A DNA stretch of 64,000 nt from Takakia lepidozioides (GCA_030704615.1 CM060732.1:42885053-42949052), one strand, 5' to 3'. Positions 24,093 to 37,539 are shown, counted from the first letter of the stretch. The notes: generated by a model not told the origin, from the sequence alone. A program made the numbers and translations.

Positions 24093-25801
24093 GTTTCTGC
24101 AGGCAGTCACCTCTTTTCTTCTGCCCTCAAGGTAACTGCATTTTTTTCGCGTCTCCTGAGACTGGTTCCAAGCCTCCTGTGTCAACACAGAGGTCTTGGA
24201 CATCATTTTACCAGTCGTTATCTGTAGGGCTAGTACATGTTCCTAGAACTTCTGTTAGACTGGAGGCATTTTGCTTTCGGTGCAATCATGCCACTGAAAC
24301 TAGCAACCAGCTTTCAATTTTCTCCAATCTGTTTCTTAGTCTTCCTGGAATTTCTGGTGATGAATAATTACTTAATCTCAAGTGGTGTTAACCCACTGTA
24401 TCGCAGCTCCCGAGCACTTCAGGGGAGGGTAAGCTTTGTTTGTGCAGTCAGGGGGCAATCTTTGTCGAGATGCACATACATAGAGAAAGAAAGAGATTTT
24501 TTTTTGTTTATTCTGGGGCCCAAAGGCCTCTGAGAAAGACGTGACATTTTTTATCTTTCAACTATCAGCTGGAGATTGCCACAGTGAGACCTTAGAGCAT
24601 AGGAAAATTCCAGCACAGTCACAAACCACTTCAGGTTTTGTGTGACTGCTTTGAGTTGGGTATGTGCTTTCTACATACATGCGCACGCAAATCTCGGACT
24701 AAAACAAGATCGTAGAAGGCCCATAGCAAGGGTGAGAGACAGTTTGAAAGGCCCACCGAAGTACTGGCAAGCTAAGCCATTGCCTTTGATCAACTCCCAA
24801 AACGAACATTTCTCCTATACGAATCTACTTGCACAAAGAAAGTTTGAGTGGAGTGATAATTGCGCCAATCCTCTACGAGAAGGCACGGCACGCCTGCGAA
24901 GACCTGCAATCTTTCTCTCTCTTAGGCCATGTCTTCCATGAGCTGTGGTAAAATCTACAAACAAAAAACAGTGTTGACCATCTCTCTTAAAGTGCCTGTG
25001 AATGAATTTATGTTCACATAAGTGAAGAACTGAGACTTCTTCTTCTTTTTTCTTTTTTGCATTGAGACTTCTTTTAGCTCGAGTGCTCTGTTATGACGGA
25101 TAGTTGATGGCAATGAAACGAGTTCTGTGTCGGATTATGCGTGAACATGGGCAACTCACAGACCTTCTTCTCACCAACGTAATGAGCATTCTTCGAACGG
25201 TCAACCCAGCCAGCACCCTCTTCAAGTGACTTTCTCTCTTGCTTAGACACTCCATTTTCAAATCAGAGATTCTGCCTCAAACAGTTGGATGCACATACTC
25301 AGGTAGCAATCGTGCATTTAGGATAAGTATTTGGAATAGAAGTAGACTTCGTTCAAGCTGCTGTAGGGACAGTTTGAGTCTACCTTTCTGACGACATAAT
25401 TACATCAACATCAGAAGTGTCCTCACTGCCAAAAAGTACCAGTTGACTCGAGTGTCAACTCTTGCTCTTAAGAGCAGTAGGTCACTTGCAGTATCGAGTG
25501 GGCTTCCTCCGGGAAGAGTTCAATCTAAGTTGTGTGCAGTTGTATTTTCTTTCTATCCCAAGCAGAGAGACTGACCCGCGACCAAAAGCATAATTATGGG
25601 ATTTATAGCTGCTGCTAGTAACATAAAATGTCAAACTGCAAGAAGCTTCAGGTTCAAAGTCTCAGGTTCAACAAGCAAAATCTGCTAAGACTCTCTGTTT
25701 CAAGCTGAGAATTGAACTACTGACATAAACAAACAAACCAGAAGTTGGAAGGCACCTTTCCATTTGTCCACTGAAATGTATCTACACAAAGCACAAGACC
25801 A
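24093..25801. other. Intergenic, no gene recognised
   Basis: This holds the 3' region of the acetyltransferase gene and downstream DNA. There are short chance frames only, and no repeat or RNA gene was recognised. Confidence 0.5.
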
Positions 25802-28473
25802 TTACTGCATGGAGGAAAATGCTCCATACTTGCGATCATAGTTCACCACAGTTTGTGGTTGCAATATCCAAAGGTGTGCTGGAGCCCAGCCAACAGAAGT
25901 GGTTGCTATAGAAACGAACCCAAAGGCCATGCCTAAGACAAATCCGGGAATTGATAGAAAATCTGCAACCCAATCTGAGAATGTGGCTTCACTAGTGTCC
26001 ACAGTCAGGGTCGTTGGGATATTTCCTTGTGAGGGACATTGCTTAGAGAGCGGAAGCCCACATAGAGCAGGATTGTTCAAATAGGATTAGTTCGAGAATT
26101 TTGTGGTGAAGACTCCTCCTGTTGGAATCTGCCCAGAGAGGTTGTTGTCTGAGAGATTCATGACTTCCAAGGCACCCAAACTTGCTAGGTTGTCTGGAAT
26201 TGTACTGCTCAGTAGATTATAGGAGAGGTCCAAGGACTCGAGTGCACTGATGTTGGAAATGCTCTTTGGGATTGGCCCTGTGAAAGAATTGTGGGACAAA
26301 TACAGGGAGATGAGCTGCCCCAGTTGTCCAATCTCTGTTGGAATCTGGCCACTGAGTTTATTTGATGAAATGTCAAAAGATGTTGTGGTCAATAAGATAT
26401 ACGTGAATGTCGCTGTGTTGCCTTTGAGTGTGATTTGGAGGTCTTCACCAACATAGAGGATGAAAGGACTTGAAGTTTGACCATTCACTCCTTGGAATCC
26501 AGTCAACGTATTTGGCACATTGAAGCCTGTCAACTGACTTAACTGTTCCGGGAGCCCACCTGTGCGAGAGATCCAACACCTGCAATCGATTCAGATTCCA
26601 GACCCAATCTGGAATTGGGCCGGTAAGAGCGTTGTGTGCCAAACTGAGCACCCGCAGTCCCTGAAAAGCGCCATCCTCAAAAACTGGGATAGTGCCATAG
26701 AGCTGGTTTCCACTGAAATCAACTAGCACCAGATGTTACATTTACCCAAGGACATTGGAACCTGCCCTGTAAATTGATTATTGGTCACTGACAGAGTATT
26801 AAGAGAGTTGCTAAGCTTTTCCAAATCTAATGAGAACTCTCCACTTAGTAAATTGTTACCAAGTGATAATGTTTGCAAAGCCGAACAGTCCTCAAGCTTG
26901 CTGGGAATGTTCCCAGTGAACTGATTCGATTCTAACCCCAGTTCCACAAGAGACGAACAATTTCCCAGACTAGCAGGAATGGTACCTCCGAGGCTGTTAT
27001 TGGAAAGGTAAAGGTACATTAGGTTTTGTAACCTTCCTAGCTCCATCGGTATGTACCCACTGAGCTTATTGGAGTTCAAGTCGAGTTCCCCCAAATATGA
27101 GCAATCTCCAAAACTGGCAGGAATGGTGCCAATTAGGGCGTTGTTACCAAGGAGAAGATCTTGAAGGTTTTGCAACTTCCCTAGCTCCATCAGTATGTTC
27201 CCACTGAGTTTATTGGCGTTCAAATCCACATTGATCAAAGAGATTGCTGATTAGAGTACAAATCCACTCTCACCAAAGACGAGCCATCTCCGAAACTGGC
27301 AGGAATGGTGCCAACTAAGGCATTGTTCCCGATGGTAAGGGTGGTTAGGTTTGGCAACCTCCCTAGCTCCATGAGTATGTTCCCACTGAAATGATTGAAG
27401 CTCAAGTCCAGTTCCACCACAGATGACCAATCTCCCAAACTAGGATGAATGGTGCTTGCGAGGTTGTTGTTAGAAAGGCCAAGACGTTTTAAGTTCCACA
27501 ACCTCCCTAGCGTTGACGGTATGTTGCCATTGAGCTGATTGGAATCCAAATACAGATAAACCAAAGATGAGCAATTTCCCAAACTAGCAGAAATGGTTCC
27601 TGTGAGCTTGTTGTGATAAAGGCTGAGGGAGTTTAGGTGTTGCAACCGTCCTAGCTCCATCGGTATGTTCCCACTGAGTTGATTGGAACTCAGGTCCAGT
27701 TCCACCAAAGATGAGCAATCTCCCAAACTAGCAGGAATGGTGTCTGTGAGCTCGTTGTTGTCAAGGTGAAGAAGTGTAAGGTGTCGCAACCTCCCTAGCT
27801 CCATCGGTATGTTTCCACTTAGTTGATTGGAGCCCAAGTATAGTTCCACCAAAGCTGAGCAATCTCCCAAACTAGCAGGAATGGTGCCTGTAAGCCTGTT
27901 GTTCCAAAGGCTAAGATATTCGAGGTGTCGCAACCTCCCTAGCTCCATCGGTATGTTCCCACTGAGCTGATTGGAATTCAAGTCCAGGTCGACCAAAGAT
28001 GAGCAATCTCCCAAACTAGTAGGAATGACTCCTGCGAGTAAGAAAGGACTTCTGTCACTAAGGATAGTCAAATGTATACTCTGGCCTAGCAAACCGTTGT
28101 AAGTTGTCACTAAGCCAAAGAGTACTCTCGTGTTAACTATGGCCTACTGGCTCAATTGCAGCATGCAACCTGAGACGGAATTTTTATACATCTAATATCA
28201 CAAGTAGGGACAACACATACCTGTGAAAGCATTGGAGGACAAGTTGAGAGTCCTCAAGAAGGAGAGATTGCCAAGTAACGGGGTGATGGTGCCTTGGAGA
28301 TCCGTGCCTACAAGATTCAGTTGTACCACGTGTGCGTGTGCTTCATCACAGGTGACCCCGTTCCATGAGTGACAAATGTCTCTTCCGGTTGCTGCGCTCC
28401 AGTTCGTTAACATTCCATTTGGATCCTTAAGAATGCCACCTTTGAACGCCAACAACACCTCCACGTCCACCAT
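25802..28473 (-). pseudogene. LRR receptor-like protein pseudogene
   Basis: On the minus strand, exon 1 (28473-28221) has an LRRNT-type cap (EVLLAFKGGILKDPNG, then CHSWNGVTCDE). A clean 189-bp intron follows (28220-28032), then an array of about fifteen plant-type LRRs of the form LSGNIPMELGRLxxL. The C-terminus has NPALCGLPL followed by a hydrophobic stretch (FVLGMAFGFVSIATTSVG) and a short tail without kinase, as in receptor-like proteins. Defects: a frameshift between repeats near 27240, frameshifts near 26728 and 26570, and an in-frame TAA at 26087-26089. A TAG lies in frame just before the first ATG, directly ahead of ATSAQ, which looks like the end of a lost signal peptide. It was probably a cell-surface immune or developmental receptor. 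Confidence 0.85.
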
Positions 28474-29639
28474 CTGGGCCGATGTTGCCTACGTGATCAT
28501 CAGCCATCATCGAAATATTGTTCTCCTGCAAACCTCGACAAGTAGGCGATTGTGGTGTTGCTCAATACATTATATCTGCCATGACGCCTAGCACTAACAA
28601 TGTGCTCAAAACCTCGTATAAATTTGCATGACTCAGCACAGCCATGCTTCTTCACAAGCGCAGGCCGGCACAACGCGTTTTGTCTTTGGCCCACAGCAAG
28701 CTTTGATGGGTAGACAACCTCCTTAATGCCTGCTTGTAACCAATACTACAAATCTTGCTCAAGATCGTCAGGGTCCTAAAAACCAGGAAAATGGTCCTTA
28801 CATATGCCTGGAGGAGGACTGACTACTAAACAACGATAGACAACATTCAGGCTTGGAAGTGAATCTAATACAGACCACCATATATATTCAGTGAAAATGA
28901 TTCGCCTCAAGTGACATTGCTGCACATGGCAGACGACACTCTATCTGAAATTATAGTATCTAGAGATTCAAATCACCGAAACTCCAACACCACATTAGTA
29001 TTGTACCTACCCTTACCGAAGGCATGGCTACTGGGTAGTCAGTGCTCGTGCAAGTGCTTTATTCCGTGAGTGAGTGTCCATCTCACGGTACAGTGTCGTA
29101 GAAAGATCAACTTTCATGATCTAGATATGGTCAGTGTGAAGAGGATCCGACGACGCCAACCCGGAGTTCCAGAACCTTGGTGCATCCGTTGGACGTGAGA
29201 GTAAACGCAGCGTCTGAGGTATGCGGTGACAACAGAAGTCGACATGGACAATGTCGGTATGTAGTAGTCTGCCGACACCAAAGTGAAGAGAACAAGCGAC
29301 AACATTGGAGCTTCCCCACATCATCACTCCAGTCCCAACACTTACAACTCCACGGTCGAAACTACCTTGCAGAGCGACGTGATCGTCGCGCTGCACGTCA
29401 AAACCAACCTCCGAGCTTGCATTCCCCACAAAGAAAGAGACAGGAGCGAGGAGCAACTTCTCTCTCTTCTGTCAACTTCTCTCGTATTTGTTGCTGACAT
29501 GGGCAGCCACTCTCACGCCGCCGTCAGCCTTTCGTACACTTACTGGAAAGTTCCCTGCAAAGACCCGGATGAGGAATTGCTTATAAGTAAGAAACAAGTA
29601 AGGCTTTTCACTGCGCAAATAGGAAAACACCCGGATTGA
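28474..29639. other. Intergenic, no gene recognised
   Basis: Upstream of the LRR pseudogene. Several overlapping frames of about 60-120 codons near 29114-29639 have no recognisable domain. Confidence 0.4.
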
Positions 29640-29815
29640 GTTACACTTCCATGTAAGTTAACCCAGTGTCACCCCATTGGAGGTACACTCCCTGCCACTC
29701 CCTTCAGTTCCATATCACTCTTGTCAGGGTGGGGAAGATCTGGCATGCCAATAACCCAATCAGATTTCGCAAGTGTGAATTAAGTTCTTACATTATTCCT
29801 AGTGTTCTCTCTTTC
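29640..29815 (+). repeat. End fragment of the TIR element family seen at 37414-38075
   Basis: CACTCCCTTCAGTTCCATATCACTC, GGGTGGGGAAGATCTGGCATGCC and finally TTAAGTTCTTACATTATTCC match, in order, the reverse complement of 37425-37545. It is a diverged single end of the same element, again with GTTAC/GTAAC-like motifs in its interior side. Confidence 0.6.
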
Positions 29816-32381
29816 AAGTCTTTTATTTGATCTTCACCATAGCATATATCAATCTCTCCAGTTCCCAAACTGAGTTACAACAATCCCAAGACCAGGAATC
29901 CTTTGCTCTAGAGATATGTAGAGAGAAGACCAAGAAGACGACCCTACCGTTAGTTGACCAAACCCAACTAACTCACCAACCCTGTTAAGTCAATGAGTCA
30001 CTTGTTGTGATCGGAATGGTGATTCACCATCACAGGATATGCCTCTACAATGTTCATGGGTGAAATCTACATGATTTTTAGAGTACCCAAAGTACAGTCA
30101 TTGCCATCACTCATAGCAGTGAATCACATACAATTTCATCACTTTTTTCTTCCAAATTGAGATTCTGCATTTGCACTATGCAAAATCTTACCACCCGGTC
30201 AACTATACATGTTTCACATCGATCTTCCACCCGGACAAGTAAGTGCCCTGTCTTTGAAGTTTGAACACCAACATACACAACCAAATATATATATAAATAT
30301 ATTTATGACGCCTCCCGACGAAGTGTAATTTTGGACATTGGTAAACTTGTGAGAATAGGTGTGAAATATTTTGGTGTCGGGAAAGAGCCTCTTCCCTACG
30401 ATCAAACCCCACCAAAAAGCCACGTCAAGGTCAGGTTTTGAAGCTGGGGTGGGGCCTTCTATGTGCAACCCTACCCCAAACCCTATCCTCGGGTCAACCT
30501 CTGGCCCCCATGAAAAGTGGGATGTTAGAACTTAGGACATTGGTCCCCATCTTTGACTTTTACCTGCTATTGAAAGTTGACTTTTAGACTAACCTGTTGA
30601 GTAGGTTTTCGTGCCATTTTCCTTTGCTCTCCCTCCTTCATGGGAAATAATTTGAGTTCAACCAGCCACATTCGGAGCACCAAACCGCGGTTTGGGAGTT
30701 GGGAGTTGGGAGATGGGATTCCATTGCTTCCCTTGAAGGCTAACTGTGTTTCCATGTAGACCCCACCCGTGGTCGTTACGATGGTGTTGACTAGTTGACA
30801 GCTGCTGACAACAGGTTGCTTAATCAAGGAGGCCTGCAACGAACTGGGAGAATCTGCAGCCAGTTACATGCTAGCGGAGTGGTTTGGAGGAATTTCCGTA
30901 CTGTAAAGCACTTCCAAAAAATCTTGTTTGTATTTATCGTGCTGTTAAAAAGCAGAATTCACGGGGGTGCAGGCGGAATGCACCCCATCGGCTCCCTCGA
31001 GTGCATTCCGAAATGCAGAATGCACCGGCCATTGCATTTTTTTAGGCCCGAAAATCTGGGAATGCCCTCCACTCAGGGCATTACCCTATACTGAAACCTT
31101 AGAAGATTTATCGATGAAATTTAGTTACGAAATTGACCGGTTGTATGCTGGGAGCGCCCTTCCTCAAGTATGGCCGGCCCACAACGAGGCCCAGTGGAGG
31201 CCGGGTCGGACGAGAAGCCTTGTCGGATAGAGTGCATAACGAAACAGGAATGATACTTTACACATGAGTGATTTGGATGTAGCGCTACCAATTATCCCAG
31301 GCAGGGCCCTCTCTCATAGCCGCACCTTGCGTAAGCAAATAACAAAGATTGTCTTACACATCCATGGGTGGGATTGTTTTAATCGATGGATCGATCAGAA
31401 GAGGATGAACCGTACACGCGCCGTAAGGCGTCATCATCGTCATCCTGGCTTGCAATGCACACCAGCGTTTTTTTTTCCATATAAGTGTTGTCACAACAAA
31501 AGAATTACATGCAAAGAGAAACAGGAGCTTGGCACCCCCAACAGTGGTACAGAATATAAGTGGTCGGACCACGCATTCAAACAGTGTACATAGGAGGAGG
31601 GAGAGGCCACTACCAAGGAACAGGGAGGAGAGTCGGATCAGGGCGGGGAACGTACAGTGTGAGAAGAGCGATCTGGAGTCCAAACTACTGAACAATTTGT
31701 CCTTTCCAACTATGTTCCAAAATCTACTAGGATGTTTCATTTGTCGTGTTGAAATCGCTTGGGAATTAAACTCCGGAAGCCTGCCTCTTACGGCATATTT
31801 GATAAGGAAATGATTGACAACTGCTGCAAGACATCCGATCAAATCAAAAGAGTTACTGACTGGGCAGGGCGTCTCGTGCCAATACGCCCGAGGGTGTTTA
31901 AGATCACTTCGAGCAGAATACCTTACTAGTGTGTACAGCCTCCCACAAGCACCCCATAATCTCATCTATGAAATCCGAATCATCGAGAACCCCCAAACAA
32001 ACTGAAGCGGATCATGAAACGTCCACAGTGAAAACTATTCTGGTTAGATCGATTCAATATTGATGTCCCTTGCAACAGCACAGTAGGAGCAGGATAGGAT
32101 GATCAACATGAACTCTCCCCATGTAGTCCTCTGCATGACTACAATGCCGCGTGTGGCTGCATTCCACTGCTTGCCTGTGTGTGTGTGAGGAGACGGAGAG
32201 GGAGAGACAAGAAGACACAAATCCAAGAGCATTTCCTACGCTAAACTCCGTTAGCTGTAGGAGTTATGCACTAGTCTTAACGGAATATGTTAGCAAACGG
32301 GAACCAGAAAACTTTCCTATCTCGATTATGTGTTCGAATGAATGAGGAATCAGGAAGATGAAAGTAGAAGGATCTGGATGA
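29816..32381. other. Intergenic, no gene recognised
   Basis: AT-rich stretches near 30290-30310 and clusters of GAATGCA-type motifs near 30955-31050. A 203-codon minus-strand frame at 31354-31965 lacks any recognised domain. Nothing else can be supported. Confidence 0.4.
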
Positions 32382-32535
32382 ATGACTGAAATGTCTGGAA
32401 CTGTCATCCTCTACCAAGGAAACAGCGGAACATGACTGAAATGTCTGGAACTGTCATCCTCTACCAGGGAAACAGCGGAACATGACTGAAATGTCTGGAA
32501 CTGTCATCCTCTACCAAGGAAACAGCGGAACATGA
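32382..32535 (+). repeat. 50-bp minisatellite encoding three chained upstream ORFs
   Basis: Three 50-bp units begin with ATGACTGAAATG at 32382, 32432 and 32482. Each unit's ATG opens an 18-codon frame ending in ACATGA, so the TGA overlaps the next unit's ATG (ATGA). All three encode the same 17-residue peptide, MTEMSGTVILYQGNSGT; the second has one synonymous change (CAA to CAG). The third stop (32533-32535) overlaps the ATG at 32532 that opens the PPR frame. Confidence 0.85.
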
Positions 32536-35284
32536 CTGCTGTGTGCAGAGTCTTCGATATGACTGCTGCACGGAGGGTGCAACGATCTCTCACCTATGCG
32601 AACCGGCTGCCTCTCTGCTATGCGTCTGCTGGGGTCTTACGGCATGCCTTGTTCATTCCTCTGTCTCCAGAAAACCGCTGGGTTTTCCATAATGATCCAA
32701 CATATACAGATTTTAAACATGACCTCACAATGGAGGTTTTATGGATGCCTCCTCAAGTGGAGGCAGAGGGTCGATCTCAATCTGGTGGTGATCCTATGTC
32801 TGAGACGCAGCATGGGATTTCAAGCCGAGGATGCAACGGGTATTGTTCTGTGGGTGGTGATGTAAAGGGTTCAGTTTTGAGTATATTGAGTTGCCACAGT
32901 TGAATTTCAAATATGATGACTGCAATAGGATTGTAACCCTGTCAAAACTGGCTGAAACGTCCGTCCTCATGAGCAGAAATATGTTTTGACGTATGGAGAA
33001 GCTTTGAACCAAAACTGGTAACTACGAGTCTTGACTCATGCAGGATGGCAGTGTGTATCAGGGACAAATGTATGTTGGACAGCAGACTGGTGACTGGGGT
33101 AGCAGCTCCCCGATCGCTACAACTTTTAAAAGGCGGCCAAGAGAGGGAGTCAACAAGATGTTTTGTGACACACGTGGGGATGTAAGGGCACTGTGTAAGG
33201 AGGGGAGACTCAAGGATGCGCTGCACATCCTAGACCAACGAGGTGTTCGGGCAGACTCCAATACCTATGTCTCTCTATTGCAGGGTTGCATCAGTATGAA
33301 AGCTCTGGCAGAGGGAAGGCAGGTGCATTCCCTCATTATCCAAAGTGTATTCAAGCCAAACATCTTCTTAATCAACACCCTAGTCAATATGTATGCCAAA
33401 TGCGGGAGCTTGAAGGATGCGCGGCAATTGTTTGACAAAATGGAGAAACGAGATGTGGTGTCATGGAATGCAATGATGGCAGGATATATCAAGCATGGGC
33501 ATGCCCAGGAGGCTCTCAATATCTATGAGCTAATGCAACGGGAAGATGCGATTCCCAGCAGGGTCACGTTCATTTGCCTCCTAAATGCTTGTGCCAGTCT
33601 AGGTGCCTTGCTTAAGGGCAAGCAGGTCCATTCCGACATCATCAAAGCTGGAATTCCATCTTTTATTAATATGGAAACAGCTCTTGTTGACATGTATGCT
33701 AAATGTGGGAGTATGAATGATGCCCATGAAGTATTCAATAAAATGGCTATACGAAATGCGATCTCTTGGACTGCAATGATTGCAGGATACGCTCGGCATG
33801 GGCATGGTGAAGAGGCTCTGAAAATGTATGAGCAGATGCAACAAGAAGGGGTGACACCAGACAGGGTCACGTTCATTTGCGTTCTCAATGCCTGTGCCAG
33901 CCTCAGAGCCCTGGAAATGGGCAAGCGGGTCCATGCAGATCTCATCAAAGCTGGGATTGTGTCACACATTGTTTTGGAGACAACTCTTGTAGACGTGTAT
34001 GCCAAATGTGGGAGCCTAAAGGATGCACGGGAAGTGTTCGACAAAATGGTTTCCCGAAATGTGGTGTCATGGAACGCAATGATTGCTGGATATGCTCAAG
34101 ATGGGCATAGTGAAGCTCTCAAAATGTATAAGGAAATGCAACAGGAGGGGTTCACGCCTGACAGGGTTACATTCATTTGTGTTCTCAATGCATGTGCCAA
34201 CCTCGGAGCTCTGGAAAAGGGCAAGCAGGTCCATGCTGACATTATCAATTCTGGCATTGCTGCATTTATTAATCTGGACAACACCCTTGTGGACATGTAT
34301 GCCAAATGTGGGAGCGTGGAGGATGCGCGTCAAGTGTTTGAAAAAATGTCCACACGAGATGTGGTCTCATGGAATGCAATGATTGCTGGATATGCTCAGC
34401 ATGGGTGTGGTAGGGAGGCCCTCAAACTATTTAAACAAATGCTAAAGCAAGGCTTGAAACCAAGCACAATTACCTTCACTTCGGTTATCTCTGCCTGTGG
34501 TCATGTGGGCTTAGTGAATGAAGGCTGTCAGTATTTTGATTCGATGAGTGAACATCATGGCCTCACACCTACTCTGGGTCAATATGGTTGCATGGTGGAC
34601 CTTCTTGGCCGTGCAGGGCAGTTGGGTGAGGCTGAGGACTTCATTGACAGAATGCCTATTGAACCAGATGTGTCAGTGTGGGGGGCATTGCTTGGTGCCT
34701 GCAGAATCCATGGCAATGTGGAGGTAGCAGAACGTGCTGCAAAAGGCATTCTCAAGAGGGATCCACAGCATCCTGGAGCTTATGTGCTCCTCTCAAACAT
34801 CTATGCTGCAGCTGGCAGGTGGGCTGATAAAGCAAAGGTGAGAAAAGTGATGGAAGACAGAGGTGTCAGAAAGGAGCCAGGTCACAGCTGCATTGAGGTC
34901 AACAAGCTGGTGCATACATTTGTTGTGGAAGATAAACTACATCCACAAATACAGGAAATACATGCTGAGCTGAAGAGATTGTCCAAGGAGATGAAGGCCT
35001 CTGGGTATGTGCCTGACACACGCTTTGTATTGCATGATGTGGAGGAGGAGCAAAAGGAATTTTCTCTTTGCCACCACAGTGAAAAGTTGGCCATTGCTTT
35101 TGGGCTTATCAGCACACCCCCTGGGACGCCTATCTATATTATCAAGAACCTCAGGGTCTGTGGGGACTGCCACACTGCCACCAAGTTCATCTCAAAGATT
35201 GTTGGACGAGCAGTTGTCGTACGGGATGCCAACCGCTTTCACCACTTTGGAGATGGGACTTGTTCTTGCGGGGATTATTGGTGA
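32532..35284 (+). CDS. DYW-class PPR protein, predicted organellar RNA editing factor (two exons)
   Basis: Exon 2 (33044-35284) encodes PLS-type PPR repeats with core units VVSWNAMMAGYIKHGHAQEA, AISWTAMIAGYARHGHGEEA, VVSWNAMIAGYAQDGHSEA and VVSWNAMIAGYAQHGCGREA. E/E+ motifs (CMVDLLGRAGQLGEAEDFI) and a complete DYW domain follow, with HHSEKLAIAFG, CGDCHTATKFIS and the ending CSCGDYW. The HxE and CxxCH motifs are the zinc ligands and catalytic Glu of the cytidine deaminase. Such proteins convert specific C to U in plastid or mitochondrial RNA. The frame alone starts at ATG 33038 (748 codons). I favour adding exon 1 (32532-32861), an Arg-rich N-terminus like a mitochondrial presequence (MTAARRVQRSLTYANRL), joined in phase across a GTAAAG...CATGCAG intron; total 856 residues. 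The third repeat lacks one residue compared with its neighbours. Confidence 0.88.
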
Positions 35285-37413
35285 AGCAAGCAATATGCAT
35301 GAAGGAATGTTACCCAAAATGTGAAGAACAGGTCTACTTAGTTGTTACTAATGCAAGCAATTGGGGGGATTTGAAAGAAACAACTTCTGGTCACTAATTT
35401 GCGACCGTCACTAGTCACTACCACAATTTGGGTGAGCTGGCTCTCTATACAACACAATGTCTTCTTGGCTTCTGACATGTTCGGGTCCTTGCACACGTCT
35501 GTCTAGTTTTGTCCAGACCTTGTCTTGATCCACCGTCTTCGTGAAGAGAATCCGGATCTTGTTCTTCTCAGACTTTGATTCTTACTTCTAAAGCATCTTT
35601 TGCACATCATGATTTTGATAGGAAGAGTCAGAAATATGCTCCTGTACTGAGCACTTGCGGGGGGCTGGATGGCAGATACAACATCTAGATGTTCTCGCAG
35701 CCAGTTGCATGACGAGTGCACGACCAACCAACAGTAGAGTTTGAGAAAGCCACATACTCTCATGCCTCGCCAGCATTGGCCGAGCAGGGGTGCAGTACAT
35801 GGGACATATTAATAATCACAAAGAACTAGCATGGAGGTGGTACTTTTAACCTCTGTGCGGAAGGCCAAGAGCTCAATTGGCATGATCTTACCCAACCATG
35901 GGGATGACTTCTAGGGAGCACCCACTGTCCAAAATTGGGTGGGCTGATTCACCACCTGACTGGTGTGCTAAGAAGCAAGCACTAGGCTCACGTTAATAAA
36001 AGATGCAGTCATGGGAGACATCCTCCCACCTCTCGACTGAGGTTCTGGTAATTACCCTCCTCTCTCTTTCTTCGTCATCAGCTATGTGGACCATCAGGCA
36101 CCATCAGGCACGGTCTGCAGTGCGCACACATACTCGGGGGGAGCGGATTTCTGGACGATTGTCTGGGTTGGTGACACGCCAGCCCAGATACTCCTTGATG
36201 AAAGCAGGGTTTGGTGTAACAGTAAAAAATGGCGCACACATCTTTGAGTGGTTTGTTTTTCCTAGTCAACACCCCCCGCACCATTTTCCTTCTTGTTTCT
36301 GTGGTTAGAGGAAAGATTTATTGCAGGAGGGGGAAATAGGACCCTATTAGTCATACACACTAGTGATTGTTTGTTACCAACAAATTCAAAATCTGATACC
36401 GATAAAGCATCTGACTGATGAACAGATCCATGTGGATGAAGTTCGTCCAAAGCAGGTTAAGATTGATTGAAAAGTAAAGGAAGATTTCACATCATTGTTG
36501 ATCTTCATTGTGGTCCTGGCTTCCAAAGGGGCAACACTGAACGTAGAAAACAGTCTAGAATGGAATTCACAGGCTCATCATGTTGTTCACCGCCAAAATT
36601 TAAGAATTTTTGGGCAAGTTTTTGGGGACCTCCTTCTCAGAGATCTACAAGGTGTTCTCTGAACAAATTTTGGGCATCTACTCGTGACCCTTTTCATTAA
36701 AAAGAATGTTGTTCTGCTGTGAAAAGGTTGCATATTCAGTTGGGAACTTGGGAAATCCATGCAAGAGAACTCCAATTTCACTTGAGCCCTCCGTTTGTGG
36801 GCATCGACCACCAATAACCCGGGTCACCTCACCTCTCACACCTTACCCAGAGTCTTTCTCATGCAGTTTCATGGATCTTCGACTATGAGCAGCCATAACT
36901 TTGTTCCCCCTTTGGCCAATGATTCCTTGTCCAAGTGTTGGTAAAGATCTCAATCTGGATTACAATCTTCCTGTTGGCGGCTCTTCAATCGGACCTGGAT
37001 TCGGGAAGTTACGGCTTCTCGAAAAAAAGGGTGAATAAGAGAAACCTGCTTCAGTCACTAATTACTATAGTTTCGTTGTGACAGAATTCTTACGACTCAA
37101 CGTATGCCTTAAAAGTTAGTTTCTTCTCTATTTGTCATGGTTGAGGATTTGTATTTCTGGCATTTATATTTTGCTCCCTTTAGTAAACACAAAATTGCTT
37201 TATATGGATAGAGTGTAATATAAATGGATTCTCTCTCTTTTCTCAGAAGTAGATTCTTGTACAAATGATAAAGCAGTTCAAAAAATGACGGCACCACAGG
37301 GGGTCTGACTTGAGCTTCTAAATGTGAAATCCCAACAGCACAGCACCAATATGTAAGTTAGAGCCCTTCTGGTCATTATAGAACTTCCCAAAGGAAATCT
37401 ACGGAGATATATA
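35285..37413. other. Intergenic, no gene recognised
   Basis: 3' flank of the PPR gene and non-coding DNA. Only short chance frames were found on both strands; no repeat of note. Confidence 0.45.
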
Positions 37414-37539
37414 GTGGGAAGATAATAGGAATAATGTAAGAACTTACCTATGACAGGATGGTTCGCTGGTTTTCGGCATGTCAAATCTTCCCCACCCTCT
37501 CTTGAGAGTGACATGGAACTGAAGGAGTGTCAACGTGTC

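Noticed and set aside
31354-31965. 203-codon minus-strand frame in an otherwise empty intergenic stretch
   Set aside because: No domain, no plausible composition bias, and no splice-supported extension; could be chance. Listed only as intergenic.
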